Made by a program: the position numbers and the translations under genes. This document shows positions 16,656-25,721 of a stretch of 64,000 bases of DNA, one piece after another. The first letter of the stretch is position 1, and each line of letters opens with the position of its first letter. The notes under the pieces are model-generated. The model saw nothing but the letters and a program-made list of their open reading frames with translations, was not told the DNA's origin and ran no database searches. Origin of the DNA: Alistipes senegalensis JC50 (GTDB lineage Bacteria; Bacteroidota; Bacteroidia; Bacteroidales; Rikenellaceae); NCBI RefSeq assembly GCF_025145645.1, contig NZ_CP102252.1, positions 2,604,001 through 2,668,000 of the forward strand. The letters are read 5' to 3'.

Positions 16656-17861
16656 CTATTCTTTTGAAATCAATAATAGCTGATGGTTGGCTTTAAGGGT
16701 GATCTTCACCTCGCGGAGCTTCCCGGCGACATACTGCGACGAAGCCTGCAATCCTCCACGCGCCAGTTCGGACAACACCTGCTGTCCGGCCGAACGGGTG
16801 ACGTTTACGCTCGTCCCGGCGGTCTGCCCGACGGACGCCAGCGCCTCTTTGAGGGCTGTCCGCTCGCGGGAGTTCGGGACATTCAGCCCCGGCTGGCCGT
16901 CGAGGTCGTAAGCCACGGCTTCGACGGCAAAGATCCGCCCGCCGTATTCGACGGACGACACCGTGACTTGCAGCCGCATTCCGGCGATCGTCGCAAGACC
17001 GTATAACGGGGTGTTGCGGGGAATCACCATATCGTCGATACGCACGGCTTCCAGCAGTCGCAGCTGCACGGTGCTTCCGGTACGTATGACCTGCGTCTGA
17101 GCTACGCAGGCTTTGACGGTCGGAATATCGGCATGCGCGACACCACCTGCCGCTGTGAGAAATCCCAAGTTACGTTCGACGGTGAAATCCGCCCGCGGGT
17201 CGAGCGTCGAAGCTTCGACCTCACCCTCCCGCACGGGCCGCATGACGGACAGGCGCGAATTCCGCCGCTGCTTTGTCGGCTCAACTGCTTCTTCACCCGC
17301 GGCCGTTCCGCCGCCGAGATACTTCCGTGCGAGCTTGTACTGCTCCTCGGCCAGTTCCAGCGGGTCGGGCTGTTGCCGCTCGGCGTCGAGCTGGGATTGC
17401 AGGGCCGTGACCTGCTCTTTCAGGGCTTCCACCTCGGCATTGCGCTGCGGAGCGGCGTAGAAGCCCTGCACCTGCTGCTGCATGGCCCGGTTGGCCTCGG
17501 CGGCCCGCAGTGCGGGGTTATCCGCCGGTGCGAGTTCCTCGGCGGTTTTGAGTCCGTCGTCCAGCAGCGAGAACGAGTTGTCGCCGAGTGTCATCATGCG
17601 TCTCTGCTGCTGCTCCTCGCTGCGGAGCTGTTCCGCGGCTTTGCGTTTGTCTCCGACGGTGGCCTGCGCCTTGCCGTCCGGGACCGACGTATTGATCCCC
17701 GCGGCTCCCTCTTGGGGCTTGACGGGTGCAGGCCGGAATATGAACCACAGCACGACGAAGAAGATGCATCCGAGGATCGCCGTGAAGAGCAGCACCTTGC
17801 GTTTGCGCTGCCGCTCGAACTCCGCCGAGGGGTCATTGCCCGGATTCTTGTTTTCTATCAT
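16656..17861 (-). CDS. traM: Conjugative transposon protein TraM
   Basis: This protein of about 401 residues matches TraM (DUF3714) of CTnDOT-type elements, a VirB10-like scaffold. The start at 17861 (MIENKNPGNDPSAEF) is preferred over an in-frame start at 17942 that overlaps the whole start of traL's stop region. It has a basic cytoplasmic tail, one membrane helix (VLLFTAILGCIFFVVLWFIF), a Gln/Ala-rich coiled-coil stretch, and a C-terminal beta domain starting near GSTVQLRLLEAVRIDD and containing IPRNTPLYG. It lies between traL and traN. Confidence 0.88.
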   Translation of the reverse strand: MIENKNPGNDPSAEFERQRKRKVLLFTAILGCIFFVVLWFIFRPAPVKPQEGAAGINTSVPDGKAQATVGDKRKAAEQLRSEEQQQRRMMTLGDNSFSLLDDGLKTAEELAPADNPALRAAEANRAMQQQVQGFYAAPQRNAEVEALKEQVTALQSQLDAERQQPDPLELAEEQYKLARKYLGGGTAAGEEAVEPTKQRRNSRLSVMRPVREGEVEASTLDPRADFTVERNLGFLTAAGGVAHADIPTVKACVAQTQVIRTGSTVQLRLLEAVRIDDMVIPRNTPLYGLATIAGMRLQVTVSSVEYGGRIFAVEAVAYDLDGQPGLNVPNSRERTALKEALASVGQTAGTSVNVTRSAGQQVLSELARGGLQASSQYVAGKLREVKITLKANHQLLLISKE

Positions 17862-17866
17862 AACGT

Positions 17867-18082
17867 TTACGGTTTTAGATGTAATAATTCGGGATACCCG
17901 ATTTCCAGTTCCGGCCTCATGTCCGTAGCGAACAGGAGCCAAAGATAAAGGAGCAGTAGCAGGACGAGCGCCGCGAGTACGATCCGTTCCCGGATGCGGG
18001 GCGCGAGTGTGTCGTGGCGGCGTCGCAGCGACCGCCGCACCCAGCGGATGCGGCAGCGCAGGGAATGCGGTTTAGCGGTCAT
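17867..18082 (-). CDS. traL: Small membrane protein TraL-like
   Basis: This is a 71-residue protein with a very basic N-terminus and a single membrane helix (IVLAALVLLLLLYLWLLF). Position between traK and traM and size fit TraL of conjugative transposons. Its start overlaps the traK stop by 11 bases and it ends 5 bases before traM. Confidence 0.75.
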   Translation of the reverse strand: MTAKPHSLRCRIRWVRRSLRRRHDTLAPRIRERIVLAALVLLLLLYLWLLFATDMRPELEIGYPELLHLKP

Positions 18083-18695
18083 AGGTCGCGATGTCTTTGT
18101 TCTCGACGATGTTCAGCGCCTCGACCATAAAGCCCTGCGGGTTGTTGTCCGAGCGGGAGACGTTCACCAGACGGCACGTCGTGACGAGCGACCGCTCCGT
18201 GACGGTGCTCTCGCGCAGAATACGCTGCCGGGCAAAGGTCGTAACCTCGTAGGGATAACGGTCGAAATCGCAGCGGATGCTGTCCACTTTGACCATCTGC
18301 GAGACATTGCCCGCGATCAGGCGGTTGAAGAATCCCTTTTCCTGCAAGACCTTGTAGTAGGACAAGGCGCTTTTGTCGGCCATCTGCAAGGCGCGGCCGA
18401 CGTTGGACTCGATGGCCGCCTTGTCGGGCGAGAGGGTGAAAAAAAGTTCGTGGAAGCGCCGCACATGCTCGCGGGCTTCGACGGGGCGGTTCTGTGCGAG
18501 GTCCTGCGAGAGTGCTACCATCAGCGAGCGACCGTTGTCCAGTACGTAGATCTTCTGCCGCTGCCGTTCGGCGAAAGAGTAGGACATCCAGACTGCCGCC
18601 ACGGTTACGACGGCGCAGATTCCGGCGAAGACGAGCGCGTACATGCGTAGTTGCCTAAACGATGTTTCGATGTTCGTTAAACACTTGAATTCCAT
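18072..18695 (-). CDS. traK: Conjugative transposon protein TraK
   Basis: This 207-residue protein matches TraK, a VirB8-like assembly factor of the mating channel. A short cytoplasmic N-terminus precedes one membrane helix (MYALVFAGICAVVTVAAVWM, about 18-37). A periplasmic domain follows, including FHELFFTLSPDKAAIE, conserved in this family. It starts 14 bases after traJ. Confidence 0.88.
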   Translation of the reverse strand: MEFKCLTNIETSFRQLRMYALVFAGICAVVTVAAVWMSYSFAERQRQKIYVLDNGRSLMVALSQDLAQNRPVEAREHVRRFHELFFTLSPDKAAIESNVGRALQMADKSALSYYKVLQEKGFFNRLIAGNVSQMVKVDSIRCDFDRYPYEVTTFARQRILRESTVTERSLVTTCRLVNVSRSDNNPQGFMVEALNIVENKDIATYDR

Positions 18696-18709
18696 AACAG
18701 CGAATTATT

Positions 18710-19786
18710 TTATTTTCTGAAAATAAGCCGGGCGCCGTTCATGATGCCGCGTCCCACGGCCTTACCGCCGGACCATGCCGCTGAGCCGGCGCCTTTGGCC
18801 CCGGCCCATGCTTTGCCGGCCGTCCATCCGGCCCCGGCGCTTACGAGCGAGGTCATCTTCGAGACGGTCTTGTTGTAGGCGGCGAATCCGTTCGCCTGCA
18901 CGACCCACGAGGCGATCGAGGGGATGCAGAGGTATCCGCACACGGCCACAAGCATAAAGATCAGATTCAGGCTGTTCGACCAGTCCACATACCAGTTGTA
19001 GCCTCCGGCCATCAGTTCGGCGTCGTGGCGCATCGAAAGGGTTTGCAGACGTGCGATGATCGCCGAGAAAAGGTCAGAGATCGGCAGCCACAGGTAAATC
19101 GAGACATACTTCGTGAGCCATTGCGTCAGGGTGGATTGAAAACCGTCGAACACGGAAATGGCGAAAGCGATCGGCCCCAGCAGCGAGAGGACGATCAGGT
19201 AAAAGGTCCTCAGCACGTCGAGGATAACGCTCGCCGCCGCGAAGAGCAGTTCGAGCACCCATGCCAGACATTTGAAGATGATCCCTTTGACCGACCATGA
19301 GGACCGCTGTTCATTCATACGATCGAGTGCTTGCTGCGTTTGGTCGTCGAGTCCCAGTTCATTCAGTTCGCGTTCCATCTCCTCGTCTTCGGCATAGTAG
19401 CTGTCCGGGGGCATCTGCTCGCGGCCTTCGAGTTCGAGCCGCTCACGCCGCTCCTGCCATTGTTCCATGTCGAGCGTCTGCCCGACCATCAGGGAATGCG
19501 TCGCCTTTACCAAGGGTGAAAGTATGCCGTTCAGGCTTCCCAGCACGAGCGTCGGGAAGAACAGGATGCAGATGCCGACGGCGAAGGGCCGCATAAGGGG
19601 AAAGAGGTCGATAGGTTCGGCTTGGGCCATCGACTGCCAGACGCGGTAAGCGATGTAGAGCAGCGCCCCGATTCCTGCGATGGCCATTGCGACCTGCGAC
19701 ATCGGGTAGCACAGCGCCATCATATCGTCGTATAACACCCGGAGAATCGTATGCAGATTCTCCGTAAGGGAAAGCATGCGTACCAT
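18710..19786 (-). CDS. traJ: Conjugative transposon protein TraJ
   Basis: This is a 358-residue polytopic inner-membrane protein corresponding to TraJ, a VirB6/TrbL-like channel component. Multiple hydrophobic segments are visible, for example MAIAGIGALLYIAYRVW, AASVILDVLRTFYLIVLSLL and LIFMLVAVCGYLCIPSIASW. A Gly/Ala/Trp-rich C-terminal tail follows, like that of other VirB6 proteins. The start codon follows the traI stop almost directly. Confidence 0.88.
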   Translation of the reverse strand: MVRMLSLTENLHTILRVLYDDMMALCYPMSQVAMAIAGIGALLYIAYRVWQSMAQAEPIDLFPLMRPFAVGICILFFPTLVLGSLNGILSPLVKATHSLMVGQTLDMEQWQERRERLELEGREQMPPDSYYAEDEEMERELNELGLDDQTQQALDRMNEQRSSWSVKGIIFKCLAWVLELLFAAASVILDVLRTFYLIVLSLLGPIAFAISVFDGFQSTLTQWLTKYVSIYLWLPISDLFSAIIARLQTLSMRHDAELMAGGYNWYVDWSNSLNLIFMLVAVCGYLCIPSIASWVVQANGFAAYNKTVSKMTSLVSAGAGWTAGKAWAGAKGAGSAAWSGGKAVGRGIMNGARLIFRK

Positions 19787-19787
19787 A

Positions 19788-20417
19788 TTACCAGTAGCGC
19801 TGTTCGTCGGTTCCGTACAATGAGAGCACTCCTTCCATATCCCGCTTCCGGGCGGCCCGCAGCAGGGATATGGAGATGTTCTTGCGCGTGTAGTAGCGTG
19901 TCAGATCGCGGTGATGCCGCAACACGCCGTAGACGCGCTGCACCACGTCGATACGGTCCTTGTCCGTCAGGGACATGTCCGTAGGATTCACGATGTCCTG
20001 CAGCTCCTTCAATTCCCCGGCCGACTCCTCGATGATGCGTGCGTAGCCTGCGGCGATGGCCGCGAGTTCCGCGGGCGTGAAGTTCTCGTCGCCGACCATG
20101 CGGCGATAACCGTCGACGTAGATGTCCGAGATTTCGCCCACGAGCAGGATGCACTGCTGCACCTTGCGGGCCGAGCGGACGAGGTTGCTGACGGATTTCA
20201 GGGCGTCGTAGTATCGCTTCCCCTGCTCATAAATCTTCACGGTTTCCTGAAAACTTTGCAGCATGGTGGAGCCGTTCTTGGCGGCTTCGACGACCTGCTT
20301 GGTGGAGTTGACGATGCCCTGCGCGAGGTTCGTGGGGTCCGAGACGACCCACTGGGCGTATGTGCTGCGGCCTGTGCAGACGAGGCACAGACACAGCAGG
20401 ATGATTTTATGGTTCAT
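19788..20417 (-). CDS. traI: Conjugative transposon protein TraI (DUF4141)
   Basis: This 209-residue exported protein with signal peptide MNHKIILLCLCLVCTGRSTYA belongs to the TraI/DUF4141 family, comparable to VirB5-type periplasmic proteins. The mature part is helical (FQETVKIYEQGKRYYDALK). It is not related to the F-plasmid relaxase of the same name. It is followed without a gap by traJ. Confidence 0.88.
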   Translation of the reverse strand: MNHKIILLCLCLVCTGRSTYAQWVVSDPTNLAQGIVNSTKQVVEAAKNGSTMLQSFQETVKIYEQGKRYYDALKSVSNLVRSARKVQQCILLVGEISDIYVDGYRRMVGDENFTPAELAAIAAGYARIIEESAGELKELQDIVNPTDMSLTDKDRIDVVQRVYGVLRHHRDLTRYYTRKNISISLLRAARKRDMEGVLSLYGTDEQRYW

Positions 20418-20460
20418 TGAATTGATCGTTTTTTTAGGATTTTTCGCCTGAAGGCGGATA

Positions 20461-21543
20461 TCATCGTTTTATCCGCCAGCCTGTGGCCGATTGTTCGGGC
20501 TGCTCTTTTCTTGTAGAATCGATCTCTTTCTGCCGCACCCCGGAAATATGTTTCTCCGGCTTCGGGCCTTTCTGCCGCAGGGATTCGAACAGATCGTCGG
20601 CGTAGGGCTGCCGTCCGGTCATGCGTACGAGCCGTTCGTCCAGTTCGCGGAAAGCTTTCTCGACCTGCCCGTATTGCTCGGCTGGTGATATGCCGGGAAG
20701 AATCCTGTATTTGTCGAGCAGCTGCCGGTTAATACGGTTGTCGTCGATTCGCTCCGGGAAGCGTGCAAGCCATCCCAAGGTCTGCAACTCGGCATCGAGT
20801 TTTTCGATGTAGGTTTGCTGCAGGGGAATTTCCGGATCGCTCTCCAATATCCTCTCGGCCTCTCGCACCATGCGGTTCTCGGCCTTCCAGATTCGCTCAC
20901 GGAGCTGCTGCACCTGCTGCGGATCGTCCGCACATGCCGGACCGTCCAGCCGCCCGCGCATCTCCTGCAACCGGCCCGTATCGGTATCCCAATCGTAAAG
21001 TCGCACGACGTAACAGGAGGGCGTATAGCGTCCGCTCGTTTCTGCCAGATGACGAAGCTCGCGGAACGTCTCGGCGCGGAACTGCCGGTCAATGATATGC
21101 GCTGCTGCCTGCACCTCGGCCATCGGCGGCTGCCGGAGCTTGCTGTCGGGATGCTGCTCCAGATAGGCATCCAAGAGAAAGGTGTGCATGGCCAGCAGGC
21201 CGTGCAGGGAGTGGGCGGTGTCTGCCGGAACGTCCGCGAGGCGGCGCCCGATCTTTTTCGCAAACGGTGTCCTGCGTAGGGCTTCCATCAGTTCCAGCAT
21301 ATCTTTTCCTGCCGCATCTTCGGGCGTCCTGAGAAAGCGGTCTGTCGCTGTATTCATTATCAGTCCGATTCCGGCAATGGTCAGATCCGATTTCCGGTAC
21401 CGTCGCACAAAGTCCGTAACATTGCGTATATTCCGTTCCCGAAGCAGGTCTTCAGCGTGTCGTGCAATGAGCGTGCGTCGGTGTTCCCTTTCCCACTCCG
21501 GCTTGCGGCGGAATAGCCGTGCAATCCTATCTTTCCATTTCAT
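20461..21543 (-). CDS. Hypothetical protein inside the tra operon
   Basis: A 360-residue soluble, strongly charged, mostly helical protein of no recognised domain. It has no signal peptide or membrane segment and begins with a basic stretch (KDRIARLFRRKPEWERE). It sits between the second DUF3876-like gene and traI, on the same strand, and is preceded by a stable hairpin. In described elements this position is variable, so it may be an accessory or cytoplasmic assembly factor. Confidence 0.7.
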   Translation of the reverse strand: MKWKDRIARLFRRKPEWEREHRRTLIARHAEDLLRERNIRNVTDFVRRYRKSDLTIAGIGLIMNTATDRFLRTPEDAAGKDMLELMEALRRTPFAKKIGRRLADVPADTAHSLHGLLAMHTFLLDAYLEQHPDSKLRQPPMAEVQAAAHIIDRQFRAETFRELRHLAETSGRYTPSCYVVRLYDWDTDTGRLQEMRGRLDGPACADDPQQVQQLRERIWKAENRMVREAERILESDPEIPLQQTYIEKLDAELQTLGWLARFPERIDDNRINRQLLDKYRILPGISPAEQYGQVEKAFRELDERLVRMTGRQPYADDLFESLRQKGPKPEKHISGVRQKEIDSTRKEQPEQSATGWRIKR

Positions 21544-21589
21544 AACTGTTGGATTTAGAAATGTGTGACTGCGAGCGGAGTCCGCCGAA

Positions 21590-21617
21590 GGGCTGCCCCG
21601 ACAAGCAGGGGCAGCCC
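21590..21617. terminator. Hairpin between tra genes
   Basis: Arms GGGCTGCCCC and GGGGCAGCCC with an 8-base loop, in the 96-base gap upstream of the 360-residue gene. There is no T-tract, so partial attenuation or mRNA processing is more likely than full termination. Confidence 0.45.
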
Positions 21618-21639
21618 GGAAATGCCGAATGACGCTCCA

Positions 21640-22074
21640 TTATTCGGTCGGTTCGTTGAAATCGCACGCTTCGGCACCGATTGCGTCATCCTCCTGTCGC
21701 CGGATGCTGTCCTCCGACACGAAGCGTCCGTAGCAGCCGATGGTGAGCGTTTCGGCAGTTGAGTCGTAGATCACGCGGTTGCCGTCGTCGGCCCCGAGCC
21801 ACAGGCGGTGACGGCGCAGCGCGATGATGCCGTCCTGTACGAGGCGTTTGTAGCAGAGTGCGTGGTCGAAGACGAGGATGCGCCACGTTCCTTCGCCGAT
21901 GCGGCGTATCGAGGCCGAAAGGTTGTTTTCTGCCGAGAGCCACGCCCCGCAAATGCGGTCGGCGTCGAGTTGTTCCCGAAGGTCCGCCAAAGTGCGGATA
22001 ACTTCGGTGCGGGTTCTGATCTCCTGCTGAAAGGCCGCTACGGCCGACGCAGGTGTCGATTGGTTACTGTTCAT
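21640..22074 (-). CDS. DUF3876-like conjugation protein
   Basis: This 144-residue soluble protein starts at 22074 (MNSNQSTPASAV). The region CGAWLSAENNLSASIRRIGEG and the following beta-rich part resemble DUF3876 proteins found next to traG in Bacteroides elements. It overlaps the end of the previous gene by 11 bases. That neighbour has a related layout (CGEWYSTLDDTRLVIEPCGE), so the two look like diverged paralogues, one soluble and one membrane-anchored. Function unknown. Confidence 0.65.
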   Translation of the reverse strand: MNSNQSTPASAVAAFQQEIRTRTEVIRTLADLREQLDADRICGAWLSAENNLSASIRRIGEGTWRILVFDHALCYKRLVQDGIIALRRHRLWLGADDGNRVIYDSTAETLTIGCYGRFVSEDSIRRQEDDAIGAEACDFNEPTE

Positions 22075-22423
22075 AATCTTTGAGGTTTGAGATTCGTTTG
22101 AAAACGCCGCCCGGCACGAGGAGCAGTGCATCGGCCGTGGGCGTGTAAAAGAGGTCGACCCGGCGTCCGCCGTAGGCCGTATAATAGACGCAATCCTTGT
22201 AGTGCAGAACATGCGTTTCGGATGCGCTGCGGCGCGTGATGGTGATCCGGAATTTCTCGCCGCACGGCTCGATCACCAGCCGCGTATCGTCGAGCGTCGA
22301 ATACCATTCGCCGCACAGGGGACGGATTTTGCGGTATTCGTAATCGTAAAAGAGGTGAAACGCTCCGAGCACGACGGCCAGCGTCAGCAAGGTGCCGGCG
22401 CATATCCAAAGCAACTGTTTCAT
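22064..22423 (-). CDS. Membrane-anchored DUF3876-like protein
   Basis: This 119-residue protein has an N-terminal membrane helix (LLWICAGTLLTLAVVLGAF) and a domain resembling the next gene's (CGEWYSTLDD). It lies 11 bases after the traG stop and is coupled to its paralogue by overlap. It is probably an accessory of the mating channel. Confidence 0.6.
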   Translation of the reverse strand: MKQLLWICAGTLLTLAVVLGAFHLFYDYEYRKIRPLCGEWYSTLDDTRLVIEPCGEKFRITITRRSASETHVLHYKDCVYYTAYGGRRVDLFYTPTADALLLVPGGVFKRISNLKDYEQ

Positions 22424-22434
22424 GGTAGCAGGAA

Positions 22435-24945
22435 TTAAGATTCGATATCCGTTTTACGCTCGCGGGCCAACTGCCGGATGGCGGCTTCGATGTCGCCGCC
22501 GAGTTTCCCGGCAAGCTCCATGACCTGCATCTTCTCCGACTCCTCAGTGGTGTAGGTCAAGTATTCTTCGACCGAGGTTTCCGTAGCATAAACCGCCGAC
22601 TGTACGCCTCCGAGTCCGATCCAGACCTCTTTATAGCGGCGTTCGGGATCGTTCGAGAGATTGATCGACAGAATCTGCGCCCGCTCCTTGTCCGTCAAAC
22701 CCAGCAGACGTTGTATGCCGTCGAATTTCGAAAGGTACTTGCGCTGGTCCAACAGGATTTTGCAGTCGGCGTTGTTGATGATCGACTCCTTGACGATGGG
22801 CGACGAGATGATGTCGTCCACCTCCTGCGTCACCACGACCGCCTCGCCGAAATACTTGCGAACGGTTTTAAATAAATACCTAATATATGCACTCATATTA
22901 GCCGAGGTGAGGGCCTTCCAGCACTCCTCGATGAGGATCATCTTGCGGACGCCTTTCAGCCGCCGCATCTTCGAGATGAAGGTCTCCATGATGATGAGCG
23001 TCACCACTGGCAGCAGCGTCCGGTTCGAGGAGATGTTGTCCAGCTCGAAGACGATGAAACGTTTGTCCAGCAAATCCAGCTGCTTGTCGGAATTCAGCAG
23101 GTAGTCGTACTCGCCGCCCCGGTAGTAGGGCTCCAATACGTTCAGAAAGTTTTCGAGGTCGAAATCCTTCTCGCGCACGCGCTTCTGCTCCAGAAGCCGC
23201 CGGTAGTCGGTTTCGACGAACTCGTAAAAGGTATCGAACGAGGGGACGACGGAGCGGTCGGCGCGGAGCTTCGAGAGGTAGAGGTTCACGGCGTTCGAGA
23301 GCGCCACCTCTTCCGAGCGCGTCGGCTCCTCGGATTCGCGCTTCCAGAGGGTCAGCAGCAGCGTCTTGAGCGACTCGCGCTTCTCTACGTCGTACACACC
23401 GTCTTCGACATAAAAGGGATTGAAGGCGATGGGCGCTTCTTCGGTATAGGTGAAATACACCCCGTCGCGGCCCTTGGTCTTGGCGTGAATCAGCGAGCAG
23501 AGTCCTTGGTAGGAGTTTCCCGTATCGACCAGCAGGATATGCGCTCCCTGCTCCCAGTACTGACGAACCAGATGGTTCGTCAGATAACTCTTGCCCGAGC
23601 CCGACGGCCCGAGGATAAATTTATTCCGATTCGTAATGACGCCGCGCTTCATCGGAAGGTCCGAGATATCCAGATGAATCGGAATGCCCGACAGGCGGTC
23701 GGACATCTTGATTCCGAAGGGCGACAATGACGAGCGGTAGTTGGTCTCCTCGTTGAAAAGGCAGAGGGCCTGATCGAGAAAGGTGTAGAAACTCTCTTCG
23801 GCGGGGAAGTCGGCCTCGTTGCCGGGAATCGCCGCCCAGAACAGCACCGGCACGTCCACCGTGTTGTGATGCGGCGTGCAGCCCATCAGGGCCAGTTGCG
23901 AGCCCACGTCGTTGCGGATGCGCTTCAGCTCCGCTTCGTTCTCGGCCCACGCCATGACGTTGCAGTGGCACCTTACGGAGCGCAGCCCCTGCGAGTGCGC
24001 CTCATTGAGGTACATTTCGATCCACTCCCGGTTGATGGCGTTCGAGCGCGAATAGGCCGCCAGCGAGTTCATGTTCCGGGCCGAGGCTTCGAGCCGCTTG
24101 AGCGTCTCGTCGTGGTCGTCGAGGAAGATCACCTGATTGTAAACATGGTTGCAGAAGAGTAGCAGCCCCACGGGTGCCGCGAACGAGAGCCGGCAGTCCG
24201 AACGGTCGGTCGAGAGGCGCTCGTAGCGGAAATCCGTCGCCATGCTCTGCGGCAGCACGTCCAGATCGGAGAGCGTGTGCATCGAGAGGTACTTGTCCCC
24301 GATGCGCATCGTCCCCGGGTCGAGACGGATATCCTCGTTGACGACCGGACGCCGCTCGTCCGAGAGGGCGAAGTAACGGGCCAGCAGTCCGGCGTCGTCC
24401 GCCGTGCCGACGATCTCCGCTTCCGTAAGCCGCTCGACGCGCACGAGGCCCGAATCGTTCAGAATGCGCTCCATCTGCTCCGCAGCTTCCAGAAAGCGCG
24501 TCACGGCATCCGTGTCGCGCATCTCCCGCGGGACGATGAAGCCCCGGCACAGGACGGACGAAGCGCTGGTCTGACGCATCCGCTCGGACGTGGTCTTCGT
24601 AACGAACAGGTAGCACGTGTGCCGCAGGTAGGGCCGCTCGTTGAAATGACGCTCGTAGGAACGCGCGAGAAAGCTCCGCTCGGAGTCCTCCTCCGGAGCC
24701 GTGTATCGTTCTTCGATAAAGAAGTCCTGTTTGTGGACGACGGTGTAGTCCGGCAGCACCTTCAGGGCTTTGAGCCATGCACCGTGCAGCGCTTCGTACT
24801 CCTCGCCCGTGAGGGTGAAGAGTTCGGGCAGCGTGACGCGGTAGGCCGCGGTGATGTCGGCGAACTTGGAGACGATGCAGTTGTTCTCGACGCGCAGCAA
24901 AGGGAATTTCGATTCCAAGGTCGAGGTTTTCAGGGTTCCGCGCAT
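22435..24945 (-). CDS. traG: Conjugative transposon ATPase TraG (VirB4-like)
   Basis: This 836-residue motor ATPase powers channel assembly and DNA transfer. Walker A GPSGSGKS is at 446-453 and Walker B-like MILIEECWKAL is in the C-terminal half. The N-terminal half is the VirB4/CagE-type domain. It should not be confused with TraG/VirD4 coupling proteins; this is the CTnDOT naming. It starts 4 bases after traF. Full length and apparently intact. Confidence 0.93.
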   Translation of the reverse strand: MRGTLKTSTLESKFPLLRVENNCIVSKFADITAAYRVTLPELFTLTGEEYEALHGAWLKALKVLPDYTVVHKQDFFIEERYTAPEEDSERSFLARSYERHFNERPYLRHTCYLFVTKTTSERMRQTSASSVLCRGFIVPREMRDTDAVTRFLEAAEQMERILNDSGLVRVERLTEAEIVGTADDAGLLARYFALSDERRPVVNEDIRLDPGTMRIGDKYLSMHTLSDLDVLPQSMATDFRYERLSTDRSDCRLSFAAPVGLLLFCNHVYNQVIFLDDHDETLKRLEASARNMNSLAAYSRSNAINREWIEMYLNEAHSQGLRSVRCHCNVMAWAENEAELKRIRNDVGSQLALMGCTPHHNTVDVPVLFWAAIPGNEADFPAEESFYTFLDQALCLFNEETNYRSSLSPFGIKMSDRLSGIPIHLDISDLPMKRGVITNRNKFILGPSGSGKSYLTNHLVRQYWEQGAHILLVDTGNSYQGLCSLIHAKTKGRDGVYFTYTEEAPIAFNPFYVEDGVYDVEKRESLKTLLLTLWKRESEEPTRSEEVALSNAVNLYLSKLRADRSVVPSFDTFYEFVETDYRRLLEQKRVREKDFDLENFLNVLEPYYRGGEYDYLLNSDKQLDLLDKRFIVFELDNISSNRTLLPVVTLIIMETFISKMRRLKGVRKMILIEECWKALTSANMSAYIRYLFKTVRKYFGEAVVVTQEVDDIISSPIVKESIINNADCKILLDQRKYLSKFDGIQRLLGLTDKERAQILSINLSNDPERRYKEVWIGLGGVQSAVYATETSVEEYLTYTTEESEKMQVMELAGKLGGDIEAAIRQLARERKTDIES

Positions 24946-24949
24946 AGGA

Positions 24950-25279
24950 TTATGGTTTTACGGTTCGACGAAAACGCAACAGTCGCCCGACGGCCCGGCG
25001 GTGGACGATGCGCCGCGGATACCGGCGCGAGGCCATGAGCTTCTGAAGCCCGTGAGGACCGAAACGGCGGTTCAGGTAGAAGGTGCCGCCCGTGACGGCA
25101 AGGCCGGCCGTGAGGGCGAAGAGGATGCAGAAGCCCTGCGGGAGGCCGCTCATGTACATTCCGGCGAAGCAGACGAAGACGCCCAGAAGTCCCGCGACGA
25201 ACAGCACGAGGTACTGCGCCGTGAGACTCTGAAATTCGACCTGACGGCCGACCCCTTTGTTCACTTGGTATTCGGCCAT
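24950..25279 (-). CDS. traF: Conjugative transposon protein TraF (DUF4133)
   Basis: This is a 109-residue inner-membrane protein with two close hydrophobic helices (YLVLFVAGLLGVFVCFAGMY and GFCILFALTAGLAVTGGTFY). Size, layout and position between traE and traG match the TraF/DUF4133 family, comparable to VirB3. Confidence 0.88.
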   Translation of the reverse strand: MAEYQVNKGVGRQVEFQSLTAQYLVLFVAGLLGVFVCFAGMYMSGLPQGFCILFALTAGLAVTGGTFYLNRRFGPHGLQKLMASRRYPRRIVHRRAVGRLLRFRRTVKP

Positions 25280-25282
25280 CGC

Positions 25283-25579
25283 TTAGAGGAAGAACGAACG
25301 TAAGACCGTGCCGACGATCACCAGAAAGACGCACGAGAGAAACAGCGCCGTAGCGGATTTGGAGGCATCCGGATCGCCCGACGAGAATTTCGAGTAGACG
25401 CGCACGCCGCCGACCAGTCCGAGGATCGCCGCGACGGCGAAGATCAGCTTCGTAAGCGGGTCGAAATAGGACGTTACCATGTTCGTGGCCTCGCTGATGC
25501 CGGCCATGCCGTTGCCCTGCGCAAAGGATGCGAGTGAGGAGCACAGGGACAAAATCGTGAAAATTGCTCTTTTTTGCAT
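25283..25579 (-). CDS. traE: Conjugative transposon protein TraE (DUF4134)
   Basis: This 98-residue VirB2-like pilin candidate starts at MQKRAIFT (25579). It has a cleavable signal (ending ASFAQ) and two membrane helices (LIFAVAAILGLVGGVRVY and ALFLSCVFLVIVGTVL) separated by FSSGDPDASKS, a conserved loop of the family. It ends 3 bases before traF. Confidence 0.9.
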   Translation of the reverse strand: MQKRAIFTILSLCSSLASFAQGNGMAGISEATNMVTSYFDPLTKLIFAVAAILGLVGGVRVYSKFSSGDPDASKSATALFLSCVFLVIVGTVLRSFFL

Positions 25580-25721
25580 AAAACAGGTAGTTTGGTTAGG
25601 GGTGTGAAAAAGGCCGCAGCCTGCTTTGGGGCATTCTGCGACCGGATACATCGTATTTCCTGCTGCGGAAAAGGCGTCAGCCGTATTCGTTATTCCATTT
25701 CATGTCGTAGGTCGTTTTTAA

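Noticed and set aside
17133..17948. Long plus-strand open frame opposite traM
   Set aside because: It is the GC-driven shadow of traM; composition is Arg/Gly/Leu-rich with no domain, and the minus strand has a coherent operon.
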